Shown: positions 1 through 9,625 of the stretch, one piece after another
Layout of the letters: the number at the start of each line of letters is the position of its first letter
How positions within the stretch are numbered: the first letter of the stretch is position 1
Assembly (NCBI GenBank): GCA_048268845.1
Contig: JBLWUQ010000003.1
Coordinates: 124,001-188,000 of the forward strand
Reading direction: 5' to 3'
DNA length: 64,000 nucleotides
Source: Muriiphilus sp048268845
GTDB lineage: Bacteria; Pseudomonadota; Alphaproteobacteria; Rhodobacterales; Rhodobacteraceae
Notes under the pieces: generated by a model
The model's input: only the letters and a program-made list of their open reading frames with translations
The model's database searches: none
Told to the model about the DNA's origin: nothing
Position numbers and translations under genes: made by a program

Positions 1-917
1 CCCCAGAGGGTGCTCCAGAACGCCAGCGCCAGAAGCACGACGAAGGGGCTGAGGTTGAACGCGCGCCCCATCATGCGCGGCTCGAGAAAGGCGCCAACGA
101 AGACCTGCGCCGCGGTCAAAGACACCATCACCGCCCCCGCCATGCCCAATGTGCCGAACTGCGCGAGGCTGAGCAGGACCGGAAGGATCACGCCAATGAG
201 CGAGCCGATGTAGGGGATGTAGTTCAGGAACGCGATCAGGACCGCCCAGAACAGGGCGAATTCGATCCCCAGAAGCAGCATGATCGCAAAGGAAATCGCC
301 CCGAGGAGCACGTTGAGCACGGTCTTGACGAAAAGGTATTGCCCGATCCGCTCGTTGATCCGCGACAGCAAGGAAATCGCTCTTGCCCCCTCCTCCTCGC
401 CACCCATGGCCAGCACCACCTTGCGCGCCATCGCGCCACGCTCGGCAATGAAGAAGCTGGCATAGAGAACCACGAGGAAAAGCGTGATGCCGAAACTGCG
501 CAGGGACAGGAGCGCCGGTGCGATCCAGGAGCGGAAATCCAGCTGATCCAGCGTCACTTTCCTGAGGTTTTCCCACGTCGGCTCGTCTTCGATGCCCAGT
601 AGGCTGGCATTTCGCGTGACGAGCAGTTCGAGCTTGGATTCGTAGCGCGGCAGGGCCGCCGCCACCTGTGCCAGGTTGTTGATGACAAGAATGAACAACA
701 GGATCGCGACAAAGGCGAAGACGATCAGGATCATGGCGCGCCTGGCCCATGGCGGCAGGCGACCCAGGACCGGCAATCTCTCCATGCTCGCCGCAGCGGT
801 CAGGAGAATGTAGACGGAAATCACGGCTGCAAGGACCGGCAGCAGCACCGGCTTGCCGATCCACAGGATCCACCCGATCATCAGGGTCAGCGCGGTTCCG
901 TATGTCGCGTTCCGCAT
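1..917 (-). CDS. AI-2E family transporter (PerM/TqsA-like permease), partial at the window edge
   Basis: The reading frame opens at the ATG complementary to 915-917 and runs off the left edge after about 305 codons. It encodes a hydrophobic protein with membrane segments near residues 5-40, 62-85 and 145-165 and a dense C-terminal block. The motif LNYIPYIGSLIGVILPV and the later EPRMMGRAFNLSPFVVLLAL are hallmarks of the AI-2E transporter family (PF01594). That family exports diverse small molecules or ions, and the substrate here is unknown. The soluble region between membrane segments 3 and 4 (about residues 85-140) is also typical. The last part of the usual 340-370 residues lies outside the window. 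It is divergent from the TRAP genes and has no visible functional link to them. Confidence 0.9.
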   Translation of the reverse strand, partial: MRNATYGTALTLMIGWILWIGKPVLLPVLAAVISVYILLTAAASMERLPVLGRLPPWARRAMILIVFAFVAILLFILVINNLAQVAAALPRYESKLELLVTRNASLLGIEDEPTWENLRKVTLDQLDFRSWIAPALLSLRSFGITLFLVVLYASFFIAERGAMARKVVLAMGGEEEGARAISLLSRINERIGQYLFVKTVLNVLLGAISFAIMLLLGIEFALFWAVLIAFLNYIPYIGSLIGVILPVLLSLAQFGTLGMAGAVMVSLTAAQVFVGAFLEPRMMGRAFNLSPFVVLLALAFWSTLW

Positions 918-1348
918 GCTCTTTCCACTCTCCCCGGCAGCCTATGACCCGTGGCCCATTCATGCCCGGCTGTTCGCCAACATGGTTCGGATTTGACGCA
1001 GCCTCAAGGTCGATGGCATCAGAGGGTCCGCCATGACCCGCTGCCGCGCGAGCGGCCTTGGCCATGTTCCGACGCCCGGCGCGTCCGATGCGGTTCGTCG
1101 GACGTTTCACAACCAGGTGTCATCGTAACAGGTGACAGGATGGTGCGGCGGTCCCACCGAGTGCGAACAGACGGGTGGCCCACCTCTATGCCGCGCCCGT
1201 GCAACAGATCCTCAACGCGTGGGAGCGACGAAAGGGAACCGCCCGTGGATCATCACGGTCAGGCTTCACGCCGGTTTCGCACATTACAGTTGAACCAAAG
1301 TCGCCAAGGTGGTCTTCTACCATAAGATCAAAAAAAGGGAGATCGACC
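918..1348. other. Intergenic region between divergent genes, no gene seen
   Basis: This 431-bp gap separates the AI-2E permease from the TRAP binding-protein gene. I find no convincing coding frame. A 7-bp inverted repeat (CGTCCGA at 1082-1088 with TCGGACG at 1098-1104) could form a small hairpin. An AAAAAAGGGAG stretch at 1331-1341 supplies the ribosome binding site of the TRAP gene. No strong sigma70-type promoter stands out. Confidence 0.5.
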
Positions 1349-2371
1349 ATGACCACCCGCAGAAACCTGCTCCTCGGCCTTGGTGCCACCGGGTTGTTCG
1401 GATCCGGCCTGCTGAACTCGACTAGCGCCTTCGCGCAGGACATGCAGTTCTTCCGGATCGGCACCGGCGGCACCGCCGGCACCTATTATCCGATCGGCGG
1501 ACTGATCGCCAACGCCATCTCGAACCCGCCGGGCAGCCGGCCCTGCGACGAGGGCGGCTCGTGCGGCGCCCCCGGCGTGATCGCCACCGCCGTGTCGTCA
1601 AACGGCTCGGTCGCCAACATCAACGGCATCATGGGGGGCTCGCTCGAATCGGGCTTCGTGCAGTCGGACGTCGCCAGTTGGGCCCAGACCGGTACCGGCG
1701 TCTGGGAGGGCAAGCCGGCAGTCGACAAACTGCGCGCCATCGCGTCGCTCTATCCGGAATCGATCCACCTCGTCGCCTCGAAGGCTTCGGGCATCACTTC
1801 GGTTGCCGATCTCAAGGGCAAGCGGGTCTCGATGGATGAGCCGGGATCGGGCACCATCGTGGACGCGCGGATCATCCTTGGCGCCTATGGCCTGACCGAA
1901 GACGACATCAACGCGGAATACCTCAAGCCGGACCAAGCGGGCGACCGCATGCGCGACGGCGCGATGGATGCGTTCTTCTTCGTCGGCGGGTTCCCGGCTG
2001 GTGCGATCGCCGAACTGGCCAGCCAGCAGGACATCACATTGGTCCCGATCAACGGCGCCGAGGCGGAAAAGACCATCGCAGACTATCCGTTCTTCGCCAA
2101 GGATCTGGTGCCGGCGGGCACCTACAAGGGCGTCGATACCGATGTCGAAACGATCTCGGTCATGGCGCTCTGGGTCACTTCGGCTGACCTGTCGGAGGAA
2201 CTGATCTACGAGATCACCAAGGCGATGTGGAACGACAACACCCGCAAGTTTCTCGATGCCGGTCATGCCAAGGGCAAGACGATCACGCGGGAAACGGCGC
2301 TCGACGGCGTCGGTATTCCACTGCACGCGGGCGCCGAGAAGTTCTACAAAGAAGCGGGCCTCGTGAAATAA
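1349..2371 (+). CDS. TAXI family TRAP transporter solute-binding protein
   Basis: The 340-residue protein is the periplasmic receptor of a tripartite ATP-independent (TRAP) transporter of the TAXI class. The ATG at 1349 follows a purine-rich ribosome binding site (AAAAAGGGAG). Translation from there gives a signal peptide with a twin-arginine pattern (TRRNLLLGLG, residues 3-12) and a predicted cleavage after AFA at residue 29. The mature N-terminus holds the TAXI signature GTGGTAGTYYPIGG. A central segment, residues about 150-230, resembles ligand-binding lobes of the NMT1/TAXI fold. A longer upstream reading is possible but would bury the signal peptide. The fused permease gene follows 82 bp downstream. 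TAXI ligands are often glutamate-like or dicarboxylate-like, but nothing here fixes the substrate. Confidence 0.93.
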   Translation: MTTRRNLLLGLGATGLFGSGLLNSTSAFAQDMQFFRIGTGGTAGTYYPIGGLIANAISNPPGSRPCDEGGSCGAPGVIATAVSSNGSVANINGIMGGSLESGFVQSDVASWAQTGTGVWEGKPAVDKLRAIASLYPESIHLVASKASGITSVADLKGKRVSMDEPGSGTIVDARIILGAYGLTEDDINAEYLKPDQAGDRMRDGAMDAFFFVGGFPAGAIAELASQQDITLVPINGAEAEKTIADYPFFAKDLVPAGTYKGVDTDVETISVMALWVTSADLSEELIYEITKAMWNDNTRKFLDAGHAKGKTITRETALDGVGIPLHAGAEKFYKEAGLVK

Positions 2372-2453
2372 ACGATTTGGGGCCGGTCTTTCCGGATCAG
2401 CCCCAAACGCTTTCCCGACCGCAATCCGATCATGACCGTCAGGGGGCCAGTGG

Positions 2454-4526
2454 ATGACTGAAGAAGCCGTCGAAACTCAACCAGCCGTTCTGACCGCGGA
2501 AGAACTGCGCAAGCTGGAAGAGAGTTTCGACAGCGAGGTCCGTTTCCGTCCGCAATCGCGGCCGGTGCTGATCCTGTCGGGCGCAATCCTGTTCGGCCTC
2601 TCATGCTATCATTACTACACCTCGGGCTTCGGCATCCCGCCGATGACCACGCATACCGGCGTGCATATGGGTTTCACGCTGGCGCTGATCTTCATGGCCT
2701 TCGGGGTCTGGGGCCAGGGGACCGCACCCGTCAACCGGATCTGGAGCCCGTTGGGTCTGCCAATCTGGGACTGGCTGCTGGCGATCGCCGGTCTCGTCTC
2801 GGCGCTCTATGTGCCCTGGATCTACAGCGATCTGGCGTTTCGTGTCGGCAACCCGCTGCCAACAGACCTGATCATGGGCACGATACTGATCGTCGTGTTG
2901 CTCGAGGCGGTCCGCCGTTCGATGGGTTGGCCGCTGCCGGTGATCGCTCTACTCTTCATCGCCTATGCCTACTGGGGCCGCTCGATGCCGGGGATCCTGG
3001 TGCATCCCGGCGCCAGTTGGAGTGGCATCGTCAACCACCTCTACCTCACCAGCCAAGGCATCTACGGGACCGCTCTCAGGGTGATCTCGACCTATGTCTT
3101 CCACTTCGTGCTCTTCGGCGTGCTGGCAACGCGGATCGGACTCGGGCAGCTGTTCATCGACCTCGCCTCGGCGGTTGCCGGGCGTTATGCCGGCGGGCCG
3201 GCGAAGGTGTCGGTGCTGTCCTCGGCACTCCTTGGCTCGATTTCCGGCTCATCGATCGCCAATACGGTCACCACCGGCTCGCTGACGATCCCTTCCATGA
3301 TCCGCATCGGCTATCCGCGGCATTTCGCGGCGGCGGTCGAGGCGGCCTCCTCGACCGGTGGCCAGATCACCCCGCCGGTGATGGGTGCGGTGGCCTTCCT
3401 GATGATCGAGTATCTCGGCCTGCCGCTGACCACCATTCTGACCGCCGCACTCGTGCCGGCCTTCATGCATTTCTTCGGCGTGCTGACACAGGTGCATCTG
3501 GAGGCGCGCCGTCGCGGGTTGCGCGGGCTGACCAAGGAGGAACTGCCCGATATCAGGAAGGTGCTGAAAGAGGGCTGGCTGACGATCATGCCGCTGATCG
3601 TCCTGGTGTCGGTGCTTCTGTCGGGAATGACGCCCTATGCGGCGGCGTTCTGGGGCATCACCTCGTGCATCGGCGTGCTGGTGATCCAGAGCGTCACCAA
3701 GCTGCCGCTTCGCGAGGCGGCGACGACCGTCATGAAAGGCATCTTCGACGGCTTCGTGCTCGGTGCGAAATACTCGCTGTCGGTCACCGCCGCTGCCGCG
3801 CTGGTCGGCGTCATCATCGGCGTCGTCACCCTGACCGGCGTCGGCTTCAAGGTCGCCTACATGGTCACCGGCATCGCGGCCGATTGGGCCGGAACCGTCT
3901 CGGGCTGGTTGTCGGTGCTGCCGTTCGAGATCATGGCGCAGGCCGACATGACGCTTCTGTTCACCCTGATCCTCACCGCCGTTGTCTGCGTCCTGATGGG
4001 CGCCGGCATTCCGACGACGGCGAACTATCTCATCATGATCGCCGTCGCCGCGCCGATCCTCGGGCTTTTGGGCGTGGAGCCGCTGGTGGCGCATTTCTTC
4101 GTCTTCTACTACGGCGTGCTGGCGGACATCACGCCACCCGTGGCACTTGCGGCCTATGCTGCGGCGGGAATCGCCAACAGCAACGCCTTCAAGACCGGCA
4201 ACACCGCCTTCCGGCTGGGCATGGGCAAGGCGCTGGTGCCCTTCGTCTTTGCCTTCTCGCCCTCGCTGCTGCTGGTCACCGAGGGCTTCACCTGGGAGGC
4301 ATTCTTCCTGGCTGCCGGCGGAGCCATGCTGGGCATCTGGGCGCTTTCCGCCGCATTTGCCGGCTGGCTATTTGCTCCGGTCTTCGCCTTCGAGCGGGCC
4401 TTGCTGGCAGTGGCGGCGATCCTCCTGGTGGCGCCGAACCTGATCACCACACTGATCGGCCTGGCGCTTATCTCTCCGGTCGCCCTCCGTCAATTGCTGG
4501 GTATCGGGCGTGCGCCCGCGACCTGA
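2454..4526 (+). CDS. TRAP transporter fused permease (DctQ-DctM type, TAXI-associated)
   Basis: This 690-residue polytopic membrane protein fuses the small (DctQ-like, N-terminal third) and large (DctM-like) TRAP subunits, as is usual for TAXI systems. Segments such as SSALLGSISGSSIANTVTTG (about residues 265-284) and TPPVMGAVAFLM are family hallmarks. With the preceding binding protein it should form a Na+- or H+-driven secondary importer in the cytoplasmic membrane. The start at 2454 follows GGGGCCAGTGG. An overlapping plus-strand frame of similar length is a shadow rich in Arg, Gly and His. The stop codon sits directly at the left end of a decayed insertion sequence, so the native downstream context may have been lost. 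Confidence 0.93.
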   Translation: MTEEAVETQPAVLTAEELRKLEESFDSEVRFRPQSRPVLILSGAILFGLSCYHYYTSGFGIPPMTTHTGVHMGFTLALIFMAFGVWGQGTAPVNRIWSPLGLPIWDWLLAIAGLVSALYVPWIYSDLAFRVGNPLPTDLIMGTILIVVLLEAVRRSMGWPLPVIALLFIAYAYWGRSMPGILVHPGASWSGIVNHLYLTSQGIYGTALRVISTYVFHFVLFGVLATRIGLGQLFIDLASAVAGRYAGGPAKVSVLSSALLGSISGSSIANTVTTGSLTIPSMIRIGYPRHFAAAVEAASSTGGQITPPVMGAVAFLMIEYLGLPLTTILTAALVPAFMHFFGVLTQVHLEARRRGLRGLTKEELPDIRKVLKEGWLTIMPLIVLVSVLLSGMTPYAAAFWGITSCIGVLVIQSVTKLPLREAATTVMKGIFDGFVLGAKYSLSVTAAAALVGVIIGVVTLTGVGFKVAYMVTGIAADWAGTVSGWLSVLPFEIMAQADMTLLFTLILTAVVCVLMGAGIPTTANYLIMIAVAAPILGLLGVEPLVAHFFVFYYGVLADITPPVALAAYAAAGIANSNAFKTGNTAFRLGMGKALVPFVFAFSPSLLLVTEGFTWEAFFLAAGGAMLGIWALSAAFAGWLFAPVFAFERALLAVAAILLVAPNLITTLIGLALISPVALRQLLGIGRAPAT

Positions 4527-4720
4527 TGACCTTCTCCCCTGAAACGCCCGCGCTTTGGGGTTGGTCTGTTCCTTGCAGGGGAGACAGACGACGTAGCGAT
4601 CAAGATTCACTGAAGAACAGATCATCGGCATTTTGGAAGAGCATCAGGCAGGCTTGGCGCGAACGAGCCGTGCCACAAGCGCGGCGACAGTGATGCGAGA
4701 GTTCTACGACGGGCCTGCAG
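4527..4720 (+). mobile_element. Decayed IS3-family insertion-sequence remnant (left end)
   Basis: Immediately after the TRAP permease stop, the DNA starts with TGACCTTCTCCCCTG and runs into a non-coding leader. The leader is followed by the 5' part of an IS3-type orfA. A 9-bp inverted pair (TCTCCCCTG at 4533-4541, CAGGGGAGA at 4576-4584) lies in the leader. No right end, orfB/DDE domain or target duplication can be seen, so this is a truncated relic. The right boundary is approximate. It lies beside a tRNA gene, a common neighbourhood for insertions. Confidence 0.65.
4591..4713 (+). pseudogene. IS3-family transposase orfA fragment, frameshifted
   Basis: From 4603 the plus strand reads RFTEEQIIGILEEHQAGLA, which matches the conserved N-terminus of IS3-family OrfA proteins (usual form RFTEEQIIGILKEHQAG). 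The start region is destroyed: ACG TAG appears at 4591-4596 where ATG AAG is expected. A 1-nt loss near 4659 moves the homology to another frame, giving ANEPCHKRGDSDA in place of the usual ANELCRKHGISDA. A further shift near 4700 restores FY. Homology then fades. The helix-turn-helix is therefore broken and the gene is not functional. Confidence 0.7.
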
Positions 4721-4859
4721 GCTGTGCTGTGGTCGCGGCCAGCGGAAGTAGAAGATGCCCTGTCGGGACGTGCCAAGATACGCATGCAGCGTCATCTTGT
4801 GTCACACCTGTGTGCCACACCGCTCTGGTATTCAGCTAACATGTTCAACTGTAAGGGTT

Positions 4860-4935
<76 letters not shown>

Positions 4936-5058
4936 ATTCCCGAAGCGGCTGCCGCCGTCCGTGCGCGGTATCTAGGCGAGCCGCACAGGCAGTTCAAGTG
5001 AAAAAACCGCATCCGCGGCAAGCTGTCTGCATCCGGCAGGCCCGTGCCCAGACAAATC

Positions 5059-5087
5059 GGGCCGGAGCCCGCGATGCGGTCCGGCCC
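5059..5087 (-). terminator. Probable terminator hairpin after the FYDLN gene
   Basis: An 8-bp perfect stem, GGGCCGGA (5059-5066) with TCCGGCCC (5080-5087), lies 24 bp beyond the stop of the FYDLN gene on the minus strand. It is followed on that strand by GATTTGTC. The U-run is weak, so this is a candidate rather than a textbook intrinsic terminator. Confidence 0.5.
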
Positions 5088-5110
5088 GGTCCATGTGTAT
5101 CCTGCGCGGG

Positions 5111-5443
5111 TCAGTCGTCGTCTGGCGCCGCAACGTCCGCGATGTCGTCGAGCGAGACATCGTCGTCCTCGTCGTCCTCGAGAACATCGTCGTCGAGATC
5201 GACATCGGGATCGTCCTCGACGATGTCGTCGTCGTCGACCAGATCATCGTCCTCGTCGGCCTTGATCTTGGCCTTCGTCGCCTTGTCGGCCTTGTCGGCA
5301 ACCATGGTCCGCGAGGTCTTGCCGGTGTCGATTTCCACGACCTTTCCGGTATACGGGCTGACAACCGGGCTGGCGTTCAGGTCATAGAAGCGCTTGCCGG
5401 TTTCCGGGCATACGCGCTTGGTGCCCCATTCTTTCTTGGGCAT
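5111..5443 (-). CDS. TIGR02300 family protein (FYDLN acidic protein)
   Basis: The 110-residue protein begins MPKKEWGTKRVCPETGKRFYDLNASPVVSPYTG. This includes the CPETGKRFYDLN motif that names the TIGR02300 family, found mainly in alphaproteobacteria. The N-terminal 45 residues look like a small metal-ribbon-like domain with a single visible Cys. The C-terminal 50 residues are almost entirely Asp and Glu with a few Val and Ile, so the tail is probably disordered and strongly acidic. The chosen ATG (5443) is preceded by AAAGGGG; a longer frame adds 18 residues with no conserved content. The function of the family is unknown. The repetitive GTCGTC and GACGAC codons of the tail make it prone to length change. 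Confidence 0.93.
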   Translation of the reverse strand: MPKKEWGTKRVCPETGKRFYDLNASPVVSPYTGKVVEIDTGKTSRTMVADKADKATKAKIKADEDDDLVDDDDIVEDDPDVDLDDDVLEDDEDDDVSLDDIADVAAPDDD

Positions 5444-5570
5444 CGAATACCCCTTTCCGTCATCAGATGGTTCTGAGAGATTTGGCGGACGTGCCACATG
5501 TGCGAAAGGGTGTCAAAGCCTTTTGCGCCTGATGGTGAAACCATGCCGACGCGCTGGCAGGAGGATACGG

Positions 5571-6269
5571 TTGACCGAGCAGATAATGCTTCCCGGCGAT
5601 CCGCCGATCGAACTGACGCTGCGCGCCTCGTCGCGGGCGCGGCGGCTGTCGCTGCGGGTCTCGGCGCTCGACGGCCGGGTCACGTTGACGTTGCCGCGCG
5701 GCACAAGGCGGCGCGAGGCGCTGGCCTTCGCAGAGGAGAAGGCGGACTGGATCCGCGGCCATCTGGGTGCCCGGCCCGAGGTCTTGCGGCCGATGCCCGG
5801 AAGCGAGCTGCCGTTCCTCGGGGCGAGCCACCGCATCGTTGCCGGACCGGGGCGGGCCGTCCGGCCGGGTGACGGCGTGATCCATGTGCCCGCAACCCGC
5901 CCGGAGACCACGCCTGCCCGGCTTGCCGCCTTCCTGAAGCTGCGGGCGCGTGACGCGCTGGCCGAAGCCTCGGCGCGGCATGCAGAGGCGCTGGGGCGGC
6001 CTCACGGGCTGATCACGCTGCGTGACACCCGGTCGCGCTGGGGGTCGTGCAGCAGCCAGGGCAAGCTGATGTTCTCGTGGCGGCTGGTCATGGCGCCGCC
6101 CGAGGTGCTCGACTATGTCGCGGCGCATGAAGTGGCGCATCTGGCCGAGATGAACCATTCCGCCGCGTTCTGGCGCGTGGTCGAGACCCTGACGCCGAAC
6201 TACGCTGCGCCCCGGCGCTGGCTGCGGCTCAATGGTGCGGACCTTCACCGCTACCGGTTTCGCGATTGA
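5571..6269 (+). CDS. YgjP-like metal-dependent hydrolase (SprT/DUF45 family)
   Basis: The 232-residue protein has a zinc-binding HEVAH (residues 186-190) with a third histidine at 196 in HEVAHLAEMNH. Upstream is the family motif DTRSRWGSCSSQGKLMFSWRL, which together define the YgjP/WLM-like DUF45 metallopeptidase family (PF01863). I place the start at the TTG at 5571 because AGGAGG ends eight bases upstream and the encoded N-terminus (LTEQIMLPGDPPIELTLR) matches how these proteins usually begin. An in-frame upstream extension runs through the divergent gene's promoter. The family is predicted to be a cytoplasmic metalloprotease and its substrate is unknown. Confidence 0.88.
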   Translation: MTEQIMLPGDPPIELTLRASSRARRLSLRVSALDGRVTLTLPRGTRRREALAFAEEKADWIRGHLGARPEVLRPMPGSELPFLGASHRIVAGPGRAVRPGDGVIHVPATRPETTPARLAAFLKLRARDALAEASARHAEALGRPHGLITLRDTRSRWGSCSSQGKLMFSWRLVMAPPEVLDYVAAHEVAHLAEMNHSAAFWRVVETLTPNYAAPRRWLRLNGADLHRYRFRD

Positions 6270-6271
6270 CG
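6266..6271 (+). promoter_or_regulatory. Possible -35 element of the GntR gene
   Basis: TTGACG occurs 29 bases before the first coding base of the GntR gene. With a 17-18 nt spacer the -10 box would fall on CACATA/ACATAT (6289-6295), inside the GTGATCAC operator, and transcription would start close to the ATG at 6301. That would give a leaderless or nearly leaderless mRNA, in line with the absence of a Shine-Dalgarno sequence. The -10 match is poor. Confidence 0.35.
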
Positions 6272-6282
6272 CGCGGCGCGTT

Positions 6283-6292
6283 TGTGATCACA
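6283..6292. promoter_or_regulatory. GTGATCAC operator upstream of the GntR gene
   Basis: The perfect palindrome TGTGATCACA ends eight bases before the start codon of the GntR/FCD regulator. The same core is found in pairs upstream of sucC and sdhC. Its position suggests negative autoregulation by blocking the promoter. The assignment is inferred from recurrence and position. Confidence 0.65.
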
Positions 6293-6300
6293 TATCATCC

Positions 6301-6966
6301 ATGTTGACGCCACCGCCCCCGCAATCACCGACCGCAGACACCGGGCTTGCCGCGCATGAACGCGTCTATCGGTCGCTGCGCAGCCGGATCATGTATGGCG
6401 AGCTTGATCCGGGGGTAGCGCTGACCCTGCGCGGGATCGGGCGCGACTACGACGTGTCGATGACCCCGGCGCGCGAGGCGGTGCGCCGGCTGGCCGCCGA
6501 GGGCGCGCTGATGCTGTCAAGCTCGGGCCGCGTCACCACCCCCGATCTCGGCCCGGAGCGGATCGAGGAACTTGCCGCCATTCGCGCGATGCTGGAGCCG
6601 GAATTGGCGGCGCGCGCCCTGCCGCGTGCGCATATGGCGTTGATCGAGCGGTTGCGCACCATCAACGCGCGGGTGGCCGAGCAGGTCGCCAAGCATGACG
6701 TGGTCGGTTACATCCGCTCGAATCTCGAGTTTCACCGCACGCTCTATCTGCGCGCCCAGGCGCCGGCGATGCTCGCGATGGCGGAAACCGTCTGGCTGCA
6801 GCTCGGGCCGACGCTGCGCGCGCTTTACCTGACGCGGCACCGTTCGGACCTGCATCGGCACCACCGCATGATCCTGGCGGCCCTTGCAGCGGGGGACGAG
6901 CCGGCGCTGCGCCTGGCGGTGCGCGCCGATGTCACCCAGGGGCTGCGGATGCTGGTCGGGATGTGA
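6301..6966 (+). CDS. GntR family transcriptional regulator, FCD (FadR-like) subfamily
   Basis: The 221-residue protein has an N-terminal winged helix (about residues 17-75) with the GntR signature in LRGIGRDYDVSMTPAREAVRRLAAEGAL. A C-terminal all-helical FCD domain contains NLEFHRTLY and the histidine pair in LHRHHRMILAALAAGD, the usual metal/effector pocket positions. FCD regulators bind short palindromes as dimers and respond to carboxylates or other small acids. The gene converges with lpd, the last gene of the suc cluster. Its own start codon is preceded by the GTGATCAC palindrome that also occurs upstream of sucC and sdhC. I infer that it controls TCA-cycle genes; the effector is unknown. 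The ATG at 6301 has no clear ribosome binding site, consistent with a leaderless message. Confidence 0.9.
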   Translation: MLTPPPPQSPTADTGLAAHERVYRSLRSRIMYGELDPGVALTLRGIGRDYDVSMTPAREAVRRLAAEGALMLSSSGRVTTPDLGPERIEELAAIRAMLEPELAARALPRAHMALIERLRTINARVAEQVAKHDVVGYIRSNLEFHRTLYLRAQAPAMLAMAETVWLQLGPTLRALYLTRHRSDLHRHHRMILAALAAGDEPALRLAVRADVTQGLRMLVGM

Positions 6967-6967
6967 C

Positions 6968-6989
6968 GAGGCAGGGTTGCCCCTGCCTC
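6968..6989. terminator. Bidirectional terminator hairpin between GntR gene and lpd
   Basis: A perfect 9-bp stem, GAGGCAGGG (6968-6976) and CCCTGCCTC (6981-6989), with the loop TTGC fills the 33-bp gap between the convergent stops. There is no long T-run on either side, so efficiency is uncertain. Confidence 0.65.
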
Positions 6990-6999
6990 TGGCACAATG

Positions 7000-8385
<1,386 letters not shown>

Positions 8386-8465
8386 TGGTGCCTCCTTCGG
8401 CCGATTTTCGGGATGCAGGTGGTAATCCACCCCCTGCACATGAATTCAACGCCTCTCCACCCCGG

Positions 8466-8876
8466 TCATAGCAGCGCCGTCAGGATCATCAACATCGTCG
8501 CCAGAAAGCCGACGATCCAGATCAGCGAGCGCCACGGCGACCAGCCGAAATAGTAGGCCGGGACATAGACCAGACGTGCTCCGAGATAGACCCAGGCGCA
8601 GGTGGCGGTAAAGGGGGTCGACTGGCTGGACAGCGTGACGACGACCACCGCGAGCGTGAACAGGATCAGCCCCTCGAAGTGGTTGTTGAAGGCGCGGTAG
8701 AGCCGCGCCGGGCCGCGCGACAGCTGATCCGCCAGCGGCCTGCCCAGCCGGTCTAGATCGCGCGGCGAGGTGGTCTTGGCCGGGCCGACGTCGAGGTTGG
8801 CGGCAATGCTCATCAGCGCGAACTGGACGCCCTGCAACAGGCCGGCGAGGGCGAGGACGGTGAGTTCGGGGGTCAT
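8466..8876 (-). CDS. MAPEG family membrane protein
   Basis: This 136-residue protein has four predicted transmembrane segments. It carries the MAPEG-type pattern: an N-terminal helix, a cytoplasmic loop with RLGRPLADQLSRGPARLYRAFNNHFEGL, and late segments with YLGARLVYVPAYYFG. Bacterial MAPEG proteins of this type are small integral membrane proteins, some with glutathione-related activity. No specific activity can be assigned. The start MTPELTVLAL is chosen over a 17-residue extension because it begins directly with the first membrane helix. It lies between lpd and the lipoprotein gene in the suc gene series. Confidence 0.88.
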   Translation of the reverse strand: MTPELTVLALAGLLQGVQFALMSIAANLDVGPAKTTSPRDLDRLGRPLADQLSRGPARLYRAFNNHFEGLILFTLAVVVVTLSSQSTPFTATCAWVYLGARLVYVPAYYFGWSPWRSLIWIVGFLATMLMILTALL

Positions 8877-8983
8877 GGGCACCGGCCCACCCCCGACCGG
8901 CACGACCAGCCGCGCGCGGCGCCGCATGTGTGCCGCCGTGTCGTGCCGTGGTGCTTTGCCATCGCGCTCATCCTGGCATCACT

Positions 8984-9484
8984 CTAGCCGGGAAATTCGA
9001 TCACTACATCCGGGTATGCGTAAATATCCTGTGTGGCGTCACGACCGGATGCCTGCGCCGCCGCGACCGCGCCGCCGACCAGCACACCGACGATCCCCGC
9101 CCCGGCGCCGAGCGACATCGCGCCCGAATTGATTTCCGCCAGCGTCTTGTTGAACGGCATCTGCACCCGGGTCATGGTCTGGCCGTTATAGATGCAGGTG
9201 ACGGACGCCGCCGGCGTGCGCATGTGCATGTTGGGCGCGATCACCACCGCGGGCGTGGTGAAGGACGACCTGAACCCGTCACCCTGGAAGCTGCAGGAAA
9301 CACCCGAAACCTCGGCACGCTTGCCGTCGACCCGGGCGAAGGTGCGGGCGGTGAAGGTGGTGGTGCTGAGCTCGTTCAACGACTTGGTGGCGATGTATTG
9401 CACCGGCGGCTGGTTGATCTCGACCCCGGCACAGGCGGCAAGCGCAAGAAGGGCGGTGAAAGAAACGGCTTTCGCAATCGTCAT
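8984..9484 (-). CDS. Putative lipoprotein of unknown function
   Basis: The 166-residue protein starts MTIAKAVSFTALLALAACAG, a lipoprotein signal peptide with lipobox LAAC (lipidated Cys at residue 18). The ATG at 9484 is preceded by AAGGGAT. The mature part contains two further cysteines (SCSFQGDG and VTCIYNGQ) that could form a disulfide. A Gly/Ala-rich hydrophobic stretch (GAMSLGAGAGIVGVLVGGAVAAA) near residues 125-147 may insert in a membrane. The protein ends in DIYAYPDVVIEF. I do not recognise a named family beyond conserved Rhodobacterales lipoproteins. It lies between sucB and the MAPEG gene and may be co-transcribed with them. Confidence 0.85.
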   Translation of the reverse strand: MTIAKAVSFTALLALAACAGVEINQPPVQYIATKSLNELSTTTFTARTFARVDGKRAEVSGVSCSFQGDGFRSSFTTPAVVIAPNMHMRTPAASVTCIYNGQTMTRVQMPFNKTLAEINSGAMSLGAGAGIVGVLVGGAVAAAQASGRDATQDIYAYPDVVIEFPG

Positions 9485-9604
9485 GGGTCTATCCCTTGTA
9501 TTTTTTTGATTTTTCCCGGTGGCCCATCGCCGCCGTATCGCGGACGGGGGCGGCCCCGCCCTGCGGCAGGTCCGCGCGCCCCGCGTCCATCGTGATTTCA
9601 AGGT

Positions 9605-9621
9605 GCGGGGAGTCACCCCGC
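9605..9621 (-). terminator. Short GC hairpin just past sucB
   Basis: GCGGGG (9605-9610) pairs with CCCCGC (9616-9621) across the loop AGTCA, starting 5 bases after the sucB stop on the minus strand. It lacks a U-tract. It may act as a weak terminator or an mRNA 3'-end stabiliser between sucB and the lipoprotein gene. Confidence 0.4.
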
Positions 9622-9625
9622 CCCG

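Noticed and set aside
4533..4589. Alternative hairpins (TCTCCCCTG/CAGGGGAGA and GTCTGT/ACAGAC) as an attenuator or riboswitch
   Set aside because: They lie in the leader end of the IS3 relic and precede only a broken transposase fragment.
2603..4693. 696-codon plus-strand frame overlapping the TRAP permease
   Set aside because: It is rich in Arg, Gly and His, has no domain and is fully covered by the conserved permease frame.
5111..5265. GTC/GAC triplet-rich stretch as a possible tandem repeat or CRISPR-like array
   Set aside because: It is the codon pattern of the Asp-rich tail of the FYDLN protein; no spacer-repeat structure exists.
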